NCBI GenBank assembly: GCA_023023105.1
Contig: CP083824.1
Span: forward strand, 2,418,001 to 2,482,000
DNA from: Enterobacter ludwigii
GTDB lineage: Bacteria > Pseudomonadota > Gammaproteobacteria > Enterobacterales > Enterobacteriaceae
Direction of reading: 5' to 3'
Length of the DNA stretch: 64,000 nucleotides
This document shows, one piece after another, positions 63,667-64,000 of this stretch (position 1 is the stretch's first letter; the number at the start of each line of letters is the position of its first letter). Position numbers and translations under genes: made by a program. A model generated the notes under the pieces. It was given only the letters and a program-made list of their open reading frames with translations. It did not search any database and had not been told where the DNA came from.

Positions 63667-64000
63667 ATGCTCAATATATCGTGGGACCCTGTACTCATCG
63701 CCATCTCTTATCTGGTGGCTTTTATCGCCTCCTTTGTCGCTCTGGACAGCGCCGGGAAAATCCCCCTTTCCAGCCGCAAGGCGGCAATGTTCTGGCGCAT
63801 TGCCGGAGGCGTCACGCTGGGCATCGGGATTTGGTCAATGCACTTCATCGGCATGCTGTCGATGCAAATGCCAATGATGATGAGCTACGACCTTTGGTTA
63901 ACACTTGCGTCTCTGGGTGCGGCAGTTGTTGCGTCGTCCGTGGCCATTAATATTGCCGTCACCGGCAAAAAACTTTCTCCCTTTCGACTGTTCTTCGCCA
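63667..64000 (+). CDS. MHYT-domain integral membrane sensor protein, 3' end outside window
   Basis: First 111 codons of a membrane protein. Hydrophobic segments surround the MHYT signature: GIGIWSMHFIGMLSMQMP near residue 53 carries the Met-His pair proposed to bind copper and sense diatomic gases. Related enteric proteins continue into GGDEF and/or EAL domains, so a cyclic di-GMP enzyme is likely, but this cannot be seen here. The ATG at 63667 opens the family N-terminus (WDPVLIAISYLVAFIASFVAL). Confidence 0.88.
   Translation, partial: MLNISWDPVLIAISYLVAFIASFVALDSAGKIPLSSRKAAMFWRIAGGVTLGIGIWSMHFIGMLSMQMPMMMSYDLWLTLASLGAAVVASSVAINIAVTGKKLSPFRLFFA

Noticed and set aside
1..64000. CRISPR arrays, tRNA or rRNA genes
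   Set aside because: No regularly spaced repeats, tRNA cloverleaf with a T-loop motif, or rRNA segment was noticed on either strand.

Overview
The window is a chromosomal segment of a member of the Enterobacteriaceae, most like Enterobacter or a close relative. Many proteins read as near-identical versions of Escherichia coli proteins (AnsP, CurA, MnaT, YdcZ, YdcY, PatD, YdbK, OmpN, TtcA, ZntB), and two enteric small RNAs (MicC, FnrS) are in their usual places. The order follows the E. coli yncG-ansP-yncE-yncD-mcbR-curA-mnaT-ydcZ-ydcY and ortT-patD-ydcVUTS-ydcR blocks, then hslJ-ydbJ-ydbK-micC-ompN and ttcA-dbpA-fnrS-zntB. Non-E. coli cassettes sit at the joints. No tRNA, rRNA or CRISPR array was seen.

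Layout. 1-4.3 kb: a malate/citrate module, with a truncated CitS-type symporter diverging from an AEC permease and a malic enzyme. 4.4-6.4 kb: a lipid A acyltransferase paralogue, pptA and yncG. 6.5-14 kb: one eight-gene minus-strand operon encoding two flavin-dependent monooxygenases, an M20 amidohydrolase, a GNAT acetyltransferase, two paralogous binding proteins, a permease and an ATPase. Its content matches the Bacillus ytmI and yxe operons for S-modified cysteines. 14.5-16 kb: an Aer-like receptor. 16.6-25.6 kb: ansP to ydcY, including a Fur-box-linked PQQ-type TonB receptor. 25.7-34 kb: an orphan oligopeptide-binding protein and srfABC. 34-42.3 kb: an alpha/beta hydrolase, the orphan toxin ortT, and the putrescine/GABA set patD-ydcVUTS with regulator ydcR. 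42.4-45.5 kb: a small zinc-ribbon protein and a three-gene bd-type oxidase of the cyanide-insensitive kind. 45.6-51.7 kb: hslJ, ydbJ, pyruvate:flavodoxin oxidoreductase, micC, ompN. 51.7-56 kb: mostly small accessory genes. 56.0-56.9 kb: a decayed mobile-element scar abutting ttcA. 56.9-60.7 kb: ttcA, dbpA, a 56-residue proline-rich gene, fnrS, zntB. 60.8-64 kb: signalling genes (a GGDEF cyclase, a chemoreceptor without a sensory domain, and the start of an MHYT protein).

The most interesting items are: (1) srfABC, whose products look like a membrane anchor, an actin/Hsp70-fold ATPase and a degenerate dynamin-like P-loop protein; (2) the S-alkylcysteine-type salvage operon; (3) the integrase and IS3 remnants beside ttcA, the Rac attachment locus in E. 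coli; (4) several short genes below the usual ORF cut-off (a TTG-start membrane peptide after ompN, a proline-rich protein before dbpA, a 42-residue oxidase subunit, OrtT); and (5) MicC with a conserved seed but a diverged body.

Protein identities rest on remembered family sequences and visible motifs. No database search was run.
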